64,000 nucleotides of DNA from Oceanospirillales bacterium. GTDB lineage: Bacteria > Pseudomonadota > Gammaproteobacteria > Pseudomonadales > Balneatricaceae. Location of the stretch: NCBI GenBank assembly GCA_018223185.1, contig JAAEYW010000018.1, positions 1-64,000 of the forward strand, in the 5' to 3' direction. Below are positions 1 through 8,322 of the stretch, in pieces. The translations under genes and the position numbers were made by a program. The notes under the pieces are model-generated. The model was not told the DNA's origin. It made no database searches and was given only the letters and a program-made list of their open reading frames with translations. The stretch's first letter is position 1. Every line of letters begins with the position of its first letter.

Positions 1-21
1 AGGTGTGTCGTAATGACATGC

Positions 22-92
22 CTTTTTTTGTGCCTGAAATTCGGTGGTTTTAAGTCGGCATAGAAAGCGTCGGGCCCGGCTCTTTAATAAGG
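22..92 (+). repeat. Diverged direct repeat, copy 1
   Basis: This segment (T-run, TGAAATT, a GGTT core, then AGCTCTTTA-like end) aligns by eye with 541-605 in the same orientation, with a few short gaps. The shared blocks are CTTTTTTTGT, CTGAAATT, TGGTT and GCTCTTTA. It could be an old duplication or two copies of a dispersed element; no reading frame is shared. Confidence 0.4.
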
Positions 93-97
93 GCTGG

Positions 98-132
98 CAG
101 GTTCTCAGTTTAAATCTGGTCCCCGCTACCAC
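98..132 (+). pseudogene. tRNA-like 3' end (remnant)
   Basis: The bases resemble a T-arm (a four-pair stem around the loop TTTAAAT, followed by C) followed by a 3' acceptor strand and an encoded ACCA ending near 130. I could not find a matching 5' acceptor strand, D-arm or anticodon arm upstream, so this is not an intact tRNA. A terminator follows 15 bases later, as expected behind a tRNA gene. It may be the leftover of a tRNA gene broken by integration or deletion, or chance resemblance. Confidence 0.25.
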
Positions 133-143
133 AACGAAAAGAG

Positions 144-173
144 GAGACTGACCGCAAGGTTGGTCTTTTTTTT
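144..173 (+). terminator. Rho-independent terminator
   Basis: An 8-pair stem (146-153 with 158-165, two G-U pairs) closes a GCAA loop and is followed by eight T. It points rightward, so it would end a transcript that begins left of the window or includes the tRNA-like remnant. Confidence 0.6.
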
Positions 174-278
174 GGTTCATCGCGTTTTACCGGGAAAGGA
201 TTCCATCTTGGTAAATAGTAGTGGAGCTATATATTGCAGGGGCCCTTAGAATCTAAAACCGACTCATCACAGTACCCA

Positions 279-295
279 GGGGGGGGGGGGGGGGG
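279..295. repeat. Run of 17 G
   Basis: An unbroken G homopolymer of 17 bases in non-coding DNA. Such runs are prone to slippage during replication and to sequencing and assembly length errors, so the exact count should be treated with care. Confidence 0.95.
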
Positions 296-302
296 CATGC
301 TA

Positions 303-354
303 AGGACACGGAGAGCACAGAGAAAACCTGATTAATAGTGCTTCTCCGTGTCCT
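303..354. repeat. Inverted repeat with ACACGGAG-type arms
   Basis: The arms AGGACACGGAGAGCAC (303-318) and its near-complement (338-354, one extra base) enclose a 19-base loop. The right arm continues into a CTCTGTG-rich stretch to about 369. Intergenic sequences of this ACACGGAG/CTCCGTGT type recur in many bacterial genomes, so this is probably a small palindromic element rather than a gene part. Confidence 0.65.
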
Positions 355-413
355 CTGTGTGCTCTGTGGTAAAACGCTTTTCAGGCCTCCGCCAGTTGGT
401 TTTGGCGCGGTGT

Positions 414-456
414 CCTGCAGCGATAGGGTATCCCCAATGAAAAATCGCTCTGCAGG
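414..456. repeat. Inverted repeat around an A-rich loop
   Basis: CCTGCAGCGAT (414-424) is complementary to ATCGCTCTGCAGG (444-456) apart from a two-base bulge. There is no T-run, so it is not a classic terminator. No function is assigned. Confidence 0.5.
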
Positions 457-683
457 AGTTCTTGCCTGGAGAGCTCGCCAAACGGGCTTAACCATGAAGA
501 TATCGATGTTTCTATATCCTTCCCCATAACACGTGAAGAACTTTTTTTGTCTGAAATTTTTGGTTGATAGGGACAAAAAAGCGCCAGCCTCAGCTCTTTA
601 TAATTGCCTATAGTTGACGGTGCGCGCATCCTGCGGCTCGCTTTTAAGCGAGCTGATTCCGGCTTTGTTGGCTATGGGTCTCC

Positions 684-1448
684 TTACTTCAGTAAATAAT
701 TTAAGACCAGTCGGGTAAAGATCGAGGCTTTTTCAGCGTGTGGCCAGTGTCCGGTGCCCTGTATCATCCGGTATTCGGCTTCAGGAAACAGTCTGAGTAT
801 CTGATCGCGATAGTCTGCGGTGATATAGTCTGAATTTTCGCCTTTGATAAATAGTACCGGCTTTTCGAACGCGGGGCCGGAGGGGGGCTTGCTAATCTCA
901 TCGTAGCAGGCTTCCAGCACCGGCAGGTTCATGCGCCAGGCAAACTGTTTCTCTTCGGTGCGATACAGGTTGGTGAGCAGGAACTGTCTTACACTGAGTT
1001 CGTCAATATACTGCGCCAGCTGCTGATCAGCTTCTCCGCGGGATTTCAGGCTGTTTAGCTGGACGGCATTCAGGCCGGCAAACACATCGCCGTGATGGTT
1101 GGGGTACTGCACAGGTGCGATATCGACAATAATCAGTTTGTCGACCCGTTGAGGGTAATTCATGGCCAGTTGCATGGCGACTTTACCGCCCATGGAGTGA
1201 CCCAGAATATGAGCACTTTCGAGGCCCTGTTGATCCATCAGTTTGATAATATCACCGGCCATCAGTGGGTAGCTGGTAGTGTCGGTGTGGGGCGAGCGGC
1301 CGTGGTTGCGAAGATCAACGGCATACACAGTGAAATGCTCTGACAGGGCTTTGATCTGTCCGCTCCAGTTCAGCAGGGTGCCGAACAGTCCATGCATAAT
1401 GATAAGAGGGGCTCCATGGCCGGAGATCTGCAGATTGAGTTGCATCAT
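684..1448 (-). CDS. Alpha/beta-fold esterase, YbfF-like
   Basis: A 254-residue soluble alpha/beta hydrolase. The nucleophile elbow GHSMGG places Ser85, the late GTGHWPHAEK motif gives His234, and Asp207 after GEN is a likely acid residue; the HGLFG segment near residue 19 forms the oxyanion region. Length and motifs match the YbfF family of acyl-CoA/short-chain esterases, whose physiological substrate is not settled. The chosen start is the first of two adjacent Met codons; the second is equally possible. It follows fklB on the minus strand but a strong terminator lies between them, so it probably has its own promoter within or after that 68-base gap. Confidence 0.85.
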   Translation of the reverse strand: MMQLNLQISGHGAPLIIMHGLFGTLLNWSGQIKALSEHFTVYAVDLRNHGRSPHTDTTSYPLMAGDIIKLMDQQGLESAHILGHSMGGKVAMQLAMNYPQRVDKLIIVDIAPVQYPNHHGDVFAGLNAVQLNSLKSRGEADQQLAQYIDELSVRQFLLTNLYRTEEKQFAWRMNLPVLEACYDEISKPPSGPAFEKPVLFIKGENSDYITADYRDQILRLFPEAEYRMIQGTGHWPHAEKASIFTRLVLNYLLK

Positions 1449-1458
1449 TGCGCTCCAT

Positions 1459-1491
1459 AAAAAAAAGACCGGTGCATAAGCGACCGGTCTT
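1459..1491 (-). terminator. Terminator downstream of fklB
   Basis: Perfect 8-pair stem AGACCGGT (1466-1473) with ACCGGTCT (1483-1490). Read on the minus strand it is followed by a run of T, so it ends the fklB transcript just before the esterase gene. Confidence 0.85.
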
Positions 1492-1516
1492 TATTACAAC
1501 AGTTGTGAATATCTTA

Positions 1517-2143
1517 TTACAGAATATCCAGCAGCTCTACATCAAATACCAGCGTTGAGTAAGGTGGGATACCGCCCGGTGAACCCTGAGCGCCGTATGC
1601 CAGCTGATAGGGAACAGTCAGACGCCATTTGGCACCTTTAGTCATCAGTTGCAGTGCTTCAGTCCAGCCAGCAATAACACCGCCGACAGGGAATTCAGCG
1701 GGCTGACCGCGATCATATGAGCTGTCGAATACTTTACCGTCGGTGAATGTGCCGTGGTAGTGAGTGCGAACAGTTGATTCGCGGGTAGGGTTCTCACCAC
1801 CCTCTTCACCGGCAGTGATGATTTCGTACTGCAGGCCTGAATCGGTTACGAATACCTCTTCACGCTGAGCATTCTTCTCCAGGAAAAGCTCGCCTTCTGC
1901 TGCCGCTTCTTTGGCCAGTTTCTCAGCTTGTTCCTGCATGCGAGCCTGAAGCTCATTAAATGCAGCCTGGATCTTTTCGCCTTCGATGCTCAGTGCTTCG
2001 CCAGCAAACGCTTCCTTGATTCCAGCAATGACGGCATTCAGTTCTACGCCTTCAAAGCTCTGGGTTGCCAGGTGATCGCCCATCTGGCGGCCGATACCGT
2101 AGCTGGCGATCTGTTCAGTTGTTTCAAATTTAATATCAGACAT
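1517..2143 (-). CDS. fklB: FKBP-type peptidyl-prolyl isomerase FklB
   Basis: A 208-residue cis-trans prolyl isomerase that helps folding of proline-containing chains. Residues about 1-115 form the helical N-terminal dimerisation region typical of FKBP22/Mip proteins; residues about 118-208 are the FKBP domain, with the ligand-pocket signatures FDSSYDRGQPAEFPVGGVI and GSPGGIPPYSTLVFDVELL visible. There is no signal peptide, which favours the cytoplasmic FklB type over secreted Mip. It has a private terminator and a 74-base gap from the M23 peptidase gene, so it is probably transcribed alone. Confidence 0.92.
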   Translation of the reverse strand: MSDIKFETTEQIASYGIGRQMGDHLATQSFEGVELNAVIAGIKEAFAGEALSIEGEKIQAAFNELQARMQEQAEKLAKEAAAEGELFLEKNAQREEVFVTDSGLQYEIITAGEEGGENPTRESTVRTHYHGTFTDGKVFDSSYDRGQPAEFPVGGVIAGWTEALQLMTKGAKWRLTVPYQLAYGAQGSPGGIPPYSTLVFDVELLDIL

Positions 2144-2217
2144 GAGTACTCTGTCGGTTCGGTTTTAAAGAACGCGAAAGCCTATCATATTTAGTTGCCT
2201 ATATCTCGTCTGCAGCA

Positions 2218-3048
2218 TCACTCTTTAATAAACAGCAGGGGATCGACCCGGGTATTGTTCAGGCTGACGCTCCAGTGCAGGTGTGGGCCTGTTACCCGGC
2301 CGGTTTTGCCGATGGCGCCGATGTTGTCGCCTGTGTTGAGCTGATCGCCGGGTTTTACATCGATACGACTCATATGGCAGTACATGGTGGTGAGGCCGTA
2401 GCCATGGTCAACAATGACGGTGTTGCCGTTGAAAAAATACTCTCCTACGGCAACGACTTTGCCCGGGGCTGGCGCTGTGATTGCACCTCCCTGTCCTCCG
2501 GCGATATCCAGACCGCTGTGGGGGTTACGGGGCTGATCGTTGAAGAACCGCTTAAGGCCAAAAGGGCTGCTGAAACGACCGCTTGCCGGCAGATTAAAAT
2601 TCACGCTGCTGATCTGTGGCGTACTCCAGGTTTTAAATGCAGCGACCATCTCCTCTTTTTCTCGTTTATAACGGGCAAGGTCCTGTGTATTTGGATTGAC
2701 GTGGCGCTTGTTGGTTACTGTGAGTCGCTGTTCCTCATACTCTTTATTCTGAATCTGAAACGGGTAGCTTTTGTCACCGGCTTTCATTAGTTGTTCATGG
2801 CTGGATTTTGCCGACAGGGGGATGCCGATAACTGCAATCCAGGGCGCTTGCTGATCATAACCGGTGTTCCGGGTTGGCAGAACCATTACGCGGTTGCCTC
2901 TATACCAGGCTGATGGTGCCGTATCGCTGTTCAGACCGGTCAGCGGAATCAGAGCGATACCACCGGGTACCCGGGACTCTTGCGGCAGTTCGATTGCGAT
3001 TGCCGGGACGCTTAATAACAGTGTGAATATAAAACTAATGAGACGCAT
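2218..3048 (-). CDS. Secreted M23-family peptidase (LytM domain)
   Basis: A 276-residue protein with an N-terminal signal peptide (hydrophobic residues 4-18, cleavage probably after AIA). The C-terminal LytM/M23 domain (about 155-276) has all zinc ligands: His177 and Asp181 in HSGLD, and His256/His258 in HLHW, so it should be an active peptidoglycan endopeptidase, unlike EnvC later in this window. The central part (about 20-110) is a beta-rich substrate-guarding domain seen in such peptidases. Its ribosome binding site GGAG overlaps the stop codon of xseA nine bases upstream, so the two genes are co-transcribed and probably translationally coupled. Confidence 0.88.
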   Translation of the reverse strand: MRLISFIFTLLLSVPAIAIELPQESRVPGGIALIPLTGLNSDTAPSAWYRGNRVMVLPTRNTGYDQQAPWIAVIGIPLSAKSSHEQLMKAGDKSYPFQIQNKEYEEQRLTVTNKRHVNPNTQDLARYKREKEEMVAAFKTWSTPQISSVNFNLPASGRFSSPFGLKRFFNDQPRNPHSGLDIAGGQGGAITAPAPGKVVAVGEYFFNGNTVIVDHGYGLTTMYCHMSRIDVKPGDQLNTGDNIGAIGKTGRVTGPHLHWSVSLNNTRVDPLLFIKE

Positions 3049-3057
3049 AGAGATGTG

Positions 3058-4428
3058 TTACTCCTTAATAATCTGAGTGACCCTGCTGAGAAAGCGGCCA
3101 TTACTGAGTCGGGTTTCTACGTTGCTTTGCGGCGTTATCTGATTGATATCCTGTATCACCTTACCCTGTTCATCCTGAACAATGGCGTAACCCCGATCCA
3201 GTGTTGCCAGGGGGCTGACGCTGTTAAGGGTGGCGGCCAGACCGCTGAGTTTAAGGCTGTTCTGTTTCAGCTGGGTCCGGATCAGATTGAATAGCCGGTG
3301 TTCCAGCTCGTGTTTACGGTGTTGTCCGGCGGCGATGCGAGGCAGTGGTGAACAGCGCAGATAGCGTTGTTGAAGCTGGCGAAACTGTTGCTTCTGCCGC
3401 TCAATATTCAGTCGGACCGCACGCTGCATCCGTAGTTCAAAGTCATCCAGTTTCTGAGCCTGTTCCCTGAGTTTGTCGCCCGGGTGTCGCAACCTGGCGC
3501 GGGTCCATTGTAGCTTTTGCAGACGCTGCTGATGGTTGCGCTGCCAGGCCCGTATCAGTCGCTGCTGTATCTGCTGCAGGTGAAGCAGAATCTGTTGCTG
3601 ATCCGGGCTGATCAGTTCTGCTGCAGCTGAGGGTGTGGCTGCCCGCATATCCGCAACAAAGTCCGCAATAGATACATCCACTTCATGACCCACCGCGCTG
3701 ATGATGGGGATCTCACTGTGGAAGATGCTGTGAGCGACCACCGCTTCGTTAAACGGCCAGAGATCTTCCAGCGAGCCACCGCCGCGGCCAACAATCAAAA
3801 CATCACAGCGGGCATCTTCATTTGCCAGCCGGATAGCGTCTGCAATCTGGCCAGCCGCCTCGGCGCCCTGAACGGCGGTGGGGTAGAGGGTGACGGGCAG
3901 AGATGGAAAACGCCGTCTCAGTACGGTCAGGATGTCGTGGACTGCGGCACCGGTCGGTGAGGTAATGATGCCCAGGTGGCGTGGGTGGCTGGGGATCGGT
4001 TTTTTGAATGCTTGATCGAACAGCCCCTGCTGCTGTAATTTGAGTTTGAGCTCTTCATAAGCCTGCTGCAGGGATCCGACTCCGCTCTCCTCCATATAAT
4101 CGCAGATCAGCTGGTAATCGCCCCGGCCGGTATAAAGACTGACTTTTGCCCTGACAACAACCTTGTCGCCGTTTTTTGCCTGATATTTCAGGTATTGGTT
4201 ACGGTTGCGGAACATCGCACAACGTACCTGAGCATCTCTGTCTTTAAGGGTAAAGTACCAGTGTCCGGAGCTGGCTTTTACAACGTTGGAGAGTTCACCC
4301 TCCACGTGGATGGTGAGAAATGAACTTTCCAACAGGGATTTTACCTGTTGGTTCAGCTCTGTGACGCTGAGAGCGCGGTTTTCGGCCCTGCTGGCGGCGT
4401 GATTCCGGGGTTGTGTATACGGTTGCAT
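3058..4428 (-). CDS. xseA: Exodeoxyribonuclease VII large subunit
   Basis: The nuclease subunit of ExoVII, which degrades single-stranded DNA from both ends together with XseB (not in this window). Residues about 25-110 are the OB-fold DNA-binding domain (VEGELSN ... HWYFTLKD), and the catalytic region includes GRGGGSLEDLWPFN and VGHEVD. The frame stays open to 4542, but that extension would lie in the guaB promoter region; the ATG at 4428 (or the one at 4437) gives a normal ~456-residue protein starting a short way before the conserved ALSVTELN. It diverges from guaB and is followed closely by the M23 gene. Confidence 0.93.
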   Translation of the reverse strand: MQPYTQPRNHAASRAENRALSVTELNQQVKSLLESSFLTIHVEGELSNVVKASSGHWYFTLKDRDAQVRCAMFRNRNQYLKYQAKNGDKVVVRAKVSLYTGRGDYQLICDYMEESGVGSLQQAYEELKLKLQQQGLFDQAFKKPIPSHPRHLGIITSPTGAAVHDILTVLRRRFPSLPVTLYPTAVQGAEAAGQIADAIRLANEDARCDVLIVGRGGGSLEDLWPFNEAVVAHSIFHSEIPIISAVGHEVDVSIADFVADMRAATPSAAAELISPDQQQILLHLQQIQQRLIRAWQRNHQQRLQKLQWTRARLRHPGDKLREQAQKLDDFELRMQRAVRLNIERQKQQFRQLQQRYLRCSPLPRIAAGQHRKHELEHRLFNLIRTQLKQNSLKLSGLAATLNSVSPLATLDRGYAIVQDEQGKVIQDINQITPQSNVETRLSNGRFLSRVTQIIKE

Positions 4429-4524
4429 AGTGCGCATATTAAACCAACCGATCATCGGTTTGTAATGACCAATTGGCAGAATTGGTGAAATGAATAAAAA
4501 TGGTTGGGAATAGTTGCATTTTGA

Positions 4525-4553
4525 TTGTCGGACGTTCGACAAAAGGCTATAAT
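4525..4553 (+). promoter_or_regulatory. guaB promoter (sigma-70 type)
   Basis: A perfect -10 box TATAAT (4548-4553) is preceded at 17 bases by TTGTCG (4525-4530), four of six matches to the -35 consensus. It sits 41 bases before the guaB ATG in the divergent xseA-guaB gap. Confidence 0.7.
4526..4541. promoter_or_regulatory. Near-palindrome overlapping the guaB -35 box
   Basis: TGTCGGACGTTCGACA reads almost the same on both strands: outer TGTCG/CGACA arms pair and ACGT is self-complementary, with one mismatched pair. Its place across the -35 box and spacer fits a repressor operator. It does not match the PurR consensus well, and no regulator can be named. Confidence 0.4.
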
Positions 4554-4594
4554 CCCGCGTCTTATTTTTTTAGACACTACAGGCAATCTCACCC

Positions 4595-6064
4595 ATGTTG
4601 CGAATCGCTGAAGAAGCCCTCACTTTTGATGATGTTCTACTGGTTCCCGGTTACTCCGAGGTTCTGCCTAAAGACGTTTCGTTAAAGACGCGCCTGACAA
4701 AAGGCATTGCACTGAATATCCCCCTTGTTTCTGCCGCTATGGATACAGTCACTGAATCCGGCCTGGCTATCGCTATGGCTCAGGAAGGTGGCATCGGTAT
4801 TATTCACAAAAATCTGACCATCGAACAACAGGCTGAACAGGTTCGCAAGGTTAAGAAATATGAAGCCGGTGTGGTCAGCGATCCTGTGACCTGTCGTTCG
4901 GATATGACGGTTGGCGAATTGAACGCCCTGTCTGCCCGTCTCGGTTTTTCTGGTTTTCCTGTTGTTGATAATGGTGAACTGGTTGGTATCGTGACCGGAC
5001 GTGATGCCCGTTTCGAAAAGAAACTGGATGCATCCGTTGCTTCGATTATGACCCCTAAAGAGCGCCTGGTGACGGTTATTGAAGGTGCTGATCCTGACGA
5101 TGTTCGTAATCTGTTACGTAAGCATCGAATTGAAAAAATCCTGGTCGTTGATGATAACTTTGCTCTGCGCGGTATGATGACCGTTAAGGATATGAATAAA
5201 GCGTCAACTCATCCAATTGCAGCAAAAGATGCTAAAGGTCAGTTGCTGGTTGGTGCTGCGGTCGGAACCGGCGCCGAAACAGCAGATCGTGTTGATGCCC
5301 TGGTTAAAGCGGGTGTTGATGTGATTATTGTTGATACTGCGCATGGTCACTCCAAAGGTGTAATTGATCGCGTTGCCTGGGTGAAGCAAACTTACCCGAA
5401 TGTACAGGTTATCGGTGGTAACATTGCGACGGCTGAGGCGGCTGTTGCGCTGGCCGAAGCCGGTGCTGATGGCGTTAAGGTTGGTATTGGTCCGGGATCT
5501 ATCTGTACGACCCGAATCGTAGCGGGTGTTGGTGTGCCACAGATCAGTGCTGTGGCAAATGTTGCCGCTGCTCTTGAGCCATATGGTGTACCCTGTATCG
5601 CTGATGGTGGTGTGCGTTTCTCCGGCGATCTGTCCAAAGCCATTGTGGCGGGCGCATCGGCTGTGATGATAGGCTCTATGCTGGCGGGTACCGACGAAGC
5701 TCCGGGAGAGGTTGAGTTATTCCAGGGGCGTGCTTACAAGTCATACCGTGGTATGGGATCACTTGGGGCGATGGCGCAGAGCTCTGGCTCTTCAGACCGC
5801 TACTTCCAGGATGCATCGGAAGGTGCTGAGAAACTGGTACCGGAAGGTATTGAGGGTCGGGTGGCCTGTAAAGGACCAATGGGCGGTGTCGTGCATCAGC
5901 TGGTTGGTGGCCTGCGCTCCTCAATGGGGTACACTGGCAGCGCGGATATTCATACCATGCGTACCGTGCCGCAGTTTGTTCGCATCACCAGTGCTGGTAT
6001 GGCAGAGAGCCACGTTCATGATGTCAGCATCACTAAAGAAGCGCCTAACTATCGCGTTGGGTAA
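4595..6064 (+). CDS. guaB: Inosine-5'-monophosphate dehydrogenase
   Basis: Oxidises IMP to XMP with NAD+, the first committed step to GMP. The 489-residue length is standard. The catalytic cysteine is Cys304 in [13 protein letters not shown]; two CBS domains occupy about residues 93-205 between the barrel halves. The start [16 protein letters not shown] is the usual one for the family. It is followed after 132 bases by guaA in the same direction with a hairpin between them, the classic guaBA arrangement with possible partial termination. Confidence 0.97.
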   Translation: MLRIAEEALTFDDVLLVPGYSEVLPKDVSLKTRLTKGIALNIPLVSAAMDTVTESGLAIAMAQEGGIGIIHKNLTIEQQAEQVRKVKKYEAGVVSDPVTCRSDMTVGELNALSARLGFSGFPVVDNGELVGIVTGRDARFEKKLDASVASIMTPKERLVTVIEGADPDDVRNLLRKHRIEKILVVDDNFALRGMMTVKDMNKASTHPIAAKDAKGQLLVGAAVGTGAETADRVDALVKAGVDVIIVDTAHGHSKGVIDRVAWVKQTYPNVQVIGGNIATAEAAVALAEAGADGVKVGIGPGSICTTRIVAGVGVPQISAVANVAAALEPYGVPCIADGGVRFSGDLSKAIVAGASAVMIGSMLAGTDEAPGEVELFQGRAYKSYRGMGSLGAMAQSSGSSDRYFQDASEGAEKLVPEGIEGRVACKGPMGGVVHQLVGGLRSSMGYTGSADIHTMRTVPQFVRITSAGMAESHVHDVSITKEAPNYRVG

Positions 6065-6086
6065 CGGCTTCCTGATGAATAAAACA

Positions 6087-6121
6087 GGTGGGATGGCTTC
6101 GGCCCTCCCACTTTTTCTTTT
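6087..6121 (+). terminator. Hairpin terminator or attenuator between guaB and guaA
   Basis: GTGGGA (6088-6093) pairs with TCCCAC (6106-6111), with further pairing around a CTTCGG tip, followed by TTTTTCTTTTTT. Because guaA follows in the same direction, this probably reduces rather than abolishes read-through, unless guaA has its own promoter in 6122-6180. Confidence 0.75.
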
Positions 6122-6196
6122 TTAACACGCTGCTAAAACAGCCACTCGCCAGACAGCGCCGGAACGGCCAATGGCGATGATTTCGGAGTCATCGAA

Positions 6197-7777
6197 ATGT
6201 CACAAGATATTCATGCTCAACGAATTCTGATTCTGGATTTCGGTTCGCAATATACACAGCTGATCGCCCGACGTGTGCGAGAGATCGGAATCTACTGTGA
6301 GATACATCCATGGGATATGGATGAAACTGCAATTCGTGAATATAACGCTAAGGGAATTATCCTTGCAGGCGGACCGGAGTCGGTTACTGAAGGTAATTCG
6401 CCGCGCGCACCTCAGGTTGTGTTTGAGCTGGGTATTCCATTGCTGGGGATCTGCTACGGTATGCAGACCATGGCTGAACAGCTGGGCGGCAGCGTTGTCA
6501 CCTCCGATCAGCGTGAATTCGGTTACGCTAAAGTACGTCTGGAAGACAGCCCTAGCCGGTTGCTGGAAGGGATTGAGGATCATATTGCCAACAATGGTTC
6601 CCTGTTGCTGGATGTATGGATGAGCCACGGTGATAAGGTGGGTAATCTGCCTGAAGGCTTTAATGTAATCGCGAGCACAGAGAGTGCTCCGGTTGCTGCG
6701 ATGTGCCATCCGGGGAAAAACTTCTACGGCGTACAGTTCCATCCTGAAGTGACCCATACCAAACAGGGTGGTCGGATTCTGGAACGTTTTGTGCGTGATA
6801 TCTGTGAGTGTGATGCTCTCTGGAATCCAGCCAACATTATTGCTGATCTGATAGAAAAAGTGCGGGATCAGGTAGGGGATCAGAAAGTACTGTTGGGGCT
6901 TTCCGGTGGTGTTGATTCATCCGTTGTTGCAGCGCTGCTGCACAAAGCGATTGGCGAACAGCTGACCTGCGTATTTGTTGATAACGGCCTGTTGCGCAAG
7001 AATGAAGGCGATCAGGTGATGGACATGTTCGCTAAGAACATGGGTGTTAAAGTTATCCGTGTGGATGCAGAAGACCTTTTCCTGGGGCGTCTTAAGGGCG
7101 AAAATGACCCTGAAGCCAAGCGTAAAATCATCGGCAACACCTTTATCGAAGTGTTTGATGATGAAGCGACTAAGCTGACCGAAGTTAACTTCCTGGCGCA
7201 GGGGACGATCTATCCTGACGTCATTGAGTCAGCAGCAGCTAAAACCGGTAAAGCCCATGTGATTAAATCTCACCATAACGTCGGCGGTTTGCCGGATGAT
7301 ATGAAGATGGATCTGGTTGAGCCACTTCGTGAGCTGTTTAAAGATGAAGTGCGTAAGATTGGTCTGGAGCTGGGTCTGCCCTACGATATGGTTTACCGTC
7401 ATCCGTTCCCGGGACCGGGTCTGGGTGTGCGTATCCTTGGTGAAGTTAAGAAAGACTATGCCGACATTCTGCGTGAAGCGGATGCGATCTTCCTGGAAGA
7501 GCTGCACAAAGCTGACTGGTATCACAAGACCAGCCAGTCATTTGCAGTGTTCCTGCCGGTGAAATCAGTCGGAGTTGTTGGGGATGGCCGTCGTTATGAG
7601 TACGTAATAGCACTGCGTGCTGTTGAAACCATCGACTTTATGACTGCTCGCTGGGCGCACTTGCCGTATGAGCTGCTGGAAACCGTCTCCAGCCGTATCA
7701 TTAACGAGATACCTCACGTATCCCGGGTAACTTACGACGTGAGCTCTAAGCCGCCAGCAACGATTGAATGGGAGTAA
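6197..7777 (+). CDS. guaA: GMP synthase (glutamine-hydrolysing)
   Basis: Converts XMP to GMP using ATP and glutamine. The 526-residue chain holds a class I amidotransferase domain (about 8-200; Cys86 in GICYGMQ, His/Glu in FHPEVTH), the ATP-pyrophosphatase P-loop SGGVDSS at 236-242, and the C-terminal dimerisation region ending [18 protein letters not shown] ribosome site lies 10 bases before the ATG. It is the last gene of the conserved block before the accessory region. Confidence 0.97.
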   Translation: MSQDIHAQRILILDFGSQYTQLIARRVREIGIYCEIHPWDMDETAIREYNAKGIILAGGPESVTEGNSPRAPQVVFELGIPLLGICYGMQTMAEQLGGSVVTSDQREFGYAKVRLEDSPSRLLEGIEDHIANNGSLLLDVWMSHGDKVGNLPEGFNVIASTESAPVAAMCHPGKNFYGVQFHPEVTHTKQGGRILERFVRDICECDALWNPANIIADLIEKVRDQVGDQKVLLGLSGGVDSSVVAALLHKAIGEQLTCVFVDNGLLRKNEGDQVMDMFAKNMGVKVIRVDAEDLFLGRLKGENDPEAKRKIIGNTFIEVFDDEATKLTEVNFLAQGTIYPDVIESAAAKTGKAHVIKSHHNVGGLPDDMKMDLVEPLRELFKDEVRKIGLELGLPYDMVYRHPFPGPGLGVRILGEVKKDYADILREADAIFLEELHKADWYHKTSQSFAVFLPVKSVGVVGDGRRYEYVIALRAVETIDFMTARWAHLPYELLETVSSRIINEIPHVSRVTYDVSSKPPATIEWE

Positions 7778-7797
7778 TTCCATCCTGGTTAGATAAA

Positions 7798-7824
7798 AAG
7801 CCTGCTTCTGCAGGCCTTTTTTTG
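7798..7824 (+). terminator. guaA terminator
   Basis: GCCTGC (7800-7805), TTCT loop, GCAGGC (7810-7815), then TTTTTTT. Strong rho-independent terminator closing the guaBA unit. Confidence 0.88.
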
Positions 7825-8322
7825 TTTTAAGTAGTTGTTTTCAAAGACTCTGTTGACTGGTAAGGGTATGACGCCGCTCTGTGTAGCGTGATATTGGTTG
7901 AGGGGGGGGGGATGCGCATCCTATTTTCAGCTTACTTCATACCGGTAGAAAATTTTTGTTTTACGGCCAGGTCAGGTACGAACACGGATTCAGTATCGTT
8001 AGCGTTTGCTTGGGAAGTTACCTGAGAAGGGGGGGGAACTATGGCAGATTTTAGTTGAATGATAGGTGATAGGGGGCAGGGAATAAGTTTTCCGGCCTTA
8101 AATCCAAGATATTCACGATGGGTTACCTGCACACCTTTGTCGATAGTTAGTACAATCGCAAACCTCATCTACAGGGGCAGGATTATTTCTGGGTTATCAT
8201 TGGATATAAATATTCCCGGTTACGCAAGGATGATGCATATCCAATATTTACTTGAACAAAGGTCGGACTCGTAAGGTGTTTGAAATACAGCTGTTTACGT
8301 TACTAAGCAAAGGATTTTTGTT
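7825..8322. other. Gene-poor gap with G-tracts before the acyltransferase
   Basis: This gap contains homopolymer G runs of ten (7902-7911) and eight (8029-8036) bases, plus a G5 at about 8072. No clear promoter could be picked out. The only sizeable frame is a minus-strand stretch described separately. The G runs could change the spacing of regulatory elements upstream of the acyltransferase by slippage. Confidence 0.6.
7932..8168 (-). pseudogene. Possible decayed coding remnant (78 codons)
   Basis: A minus-strand frame ending ...KQKFSTGMK has protein-like composition, and the frame also looks protein-like for about 20 codons upstream of its start beyond an in-frame TAG. The eight-G run encodes its PPP. 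I do not recognise the family and there is no clear ribosome binding site. It may be the broken tail of a lost gene, or chance. Confidence 0.2.

Larger units (their letters stand above)
1..683. other. Gene-free left edge with decayed repeats
   Basis: I see no convincing protein gene here; short open frames lack family resemblance and ribosome binding sites. The stretch holds a tRNA-like 3' end, a terminator, a 17-G run, two hairpin-forming inverted repeats and two diverged copies of a ~65-bp segment, each listed separately. There is also an 18-base hairpin with arms 636-643 and 646-653, without a T-run, downstream of the minus-strand esterase gene. The mixture reads like an eroded intergenic region or old insertion scar. 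Confidence 0.6.

Noticed and set aside
253-576. Minus-strand frame of 107 codons encoding a proline run, and overlapping frames at 338-529 and 381-629
   Set aside because: They cover the G17 run and inverted repeats, lack ribosome sites and have no domain-like pattern.
2275-2790. Plus-strand frame of 171 codons opposite the M23 peptidase gene
   Set aside because: Antisense shadow; the minus-strand gene has intact zinc motifs and a coupled ribosome site.
4429-4542. N-terminal extension of xseA
   Set aside because: It would cover the guaB promoter region and has no counterpart in the family; the ATG at 4428 fits.
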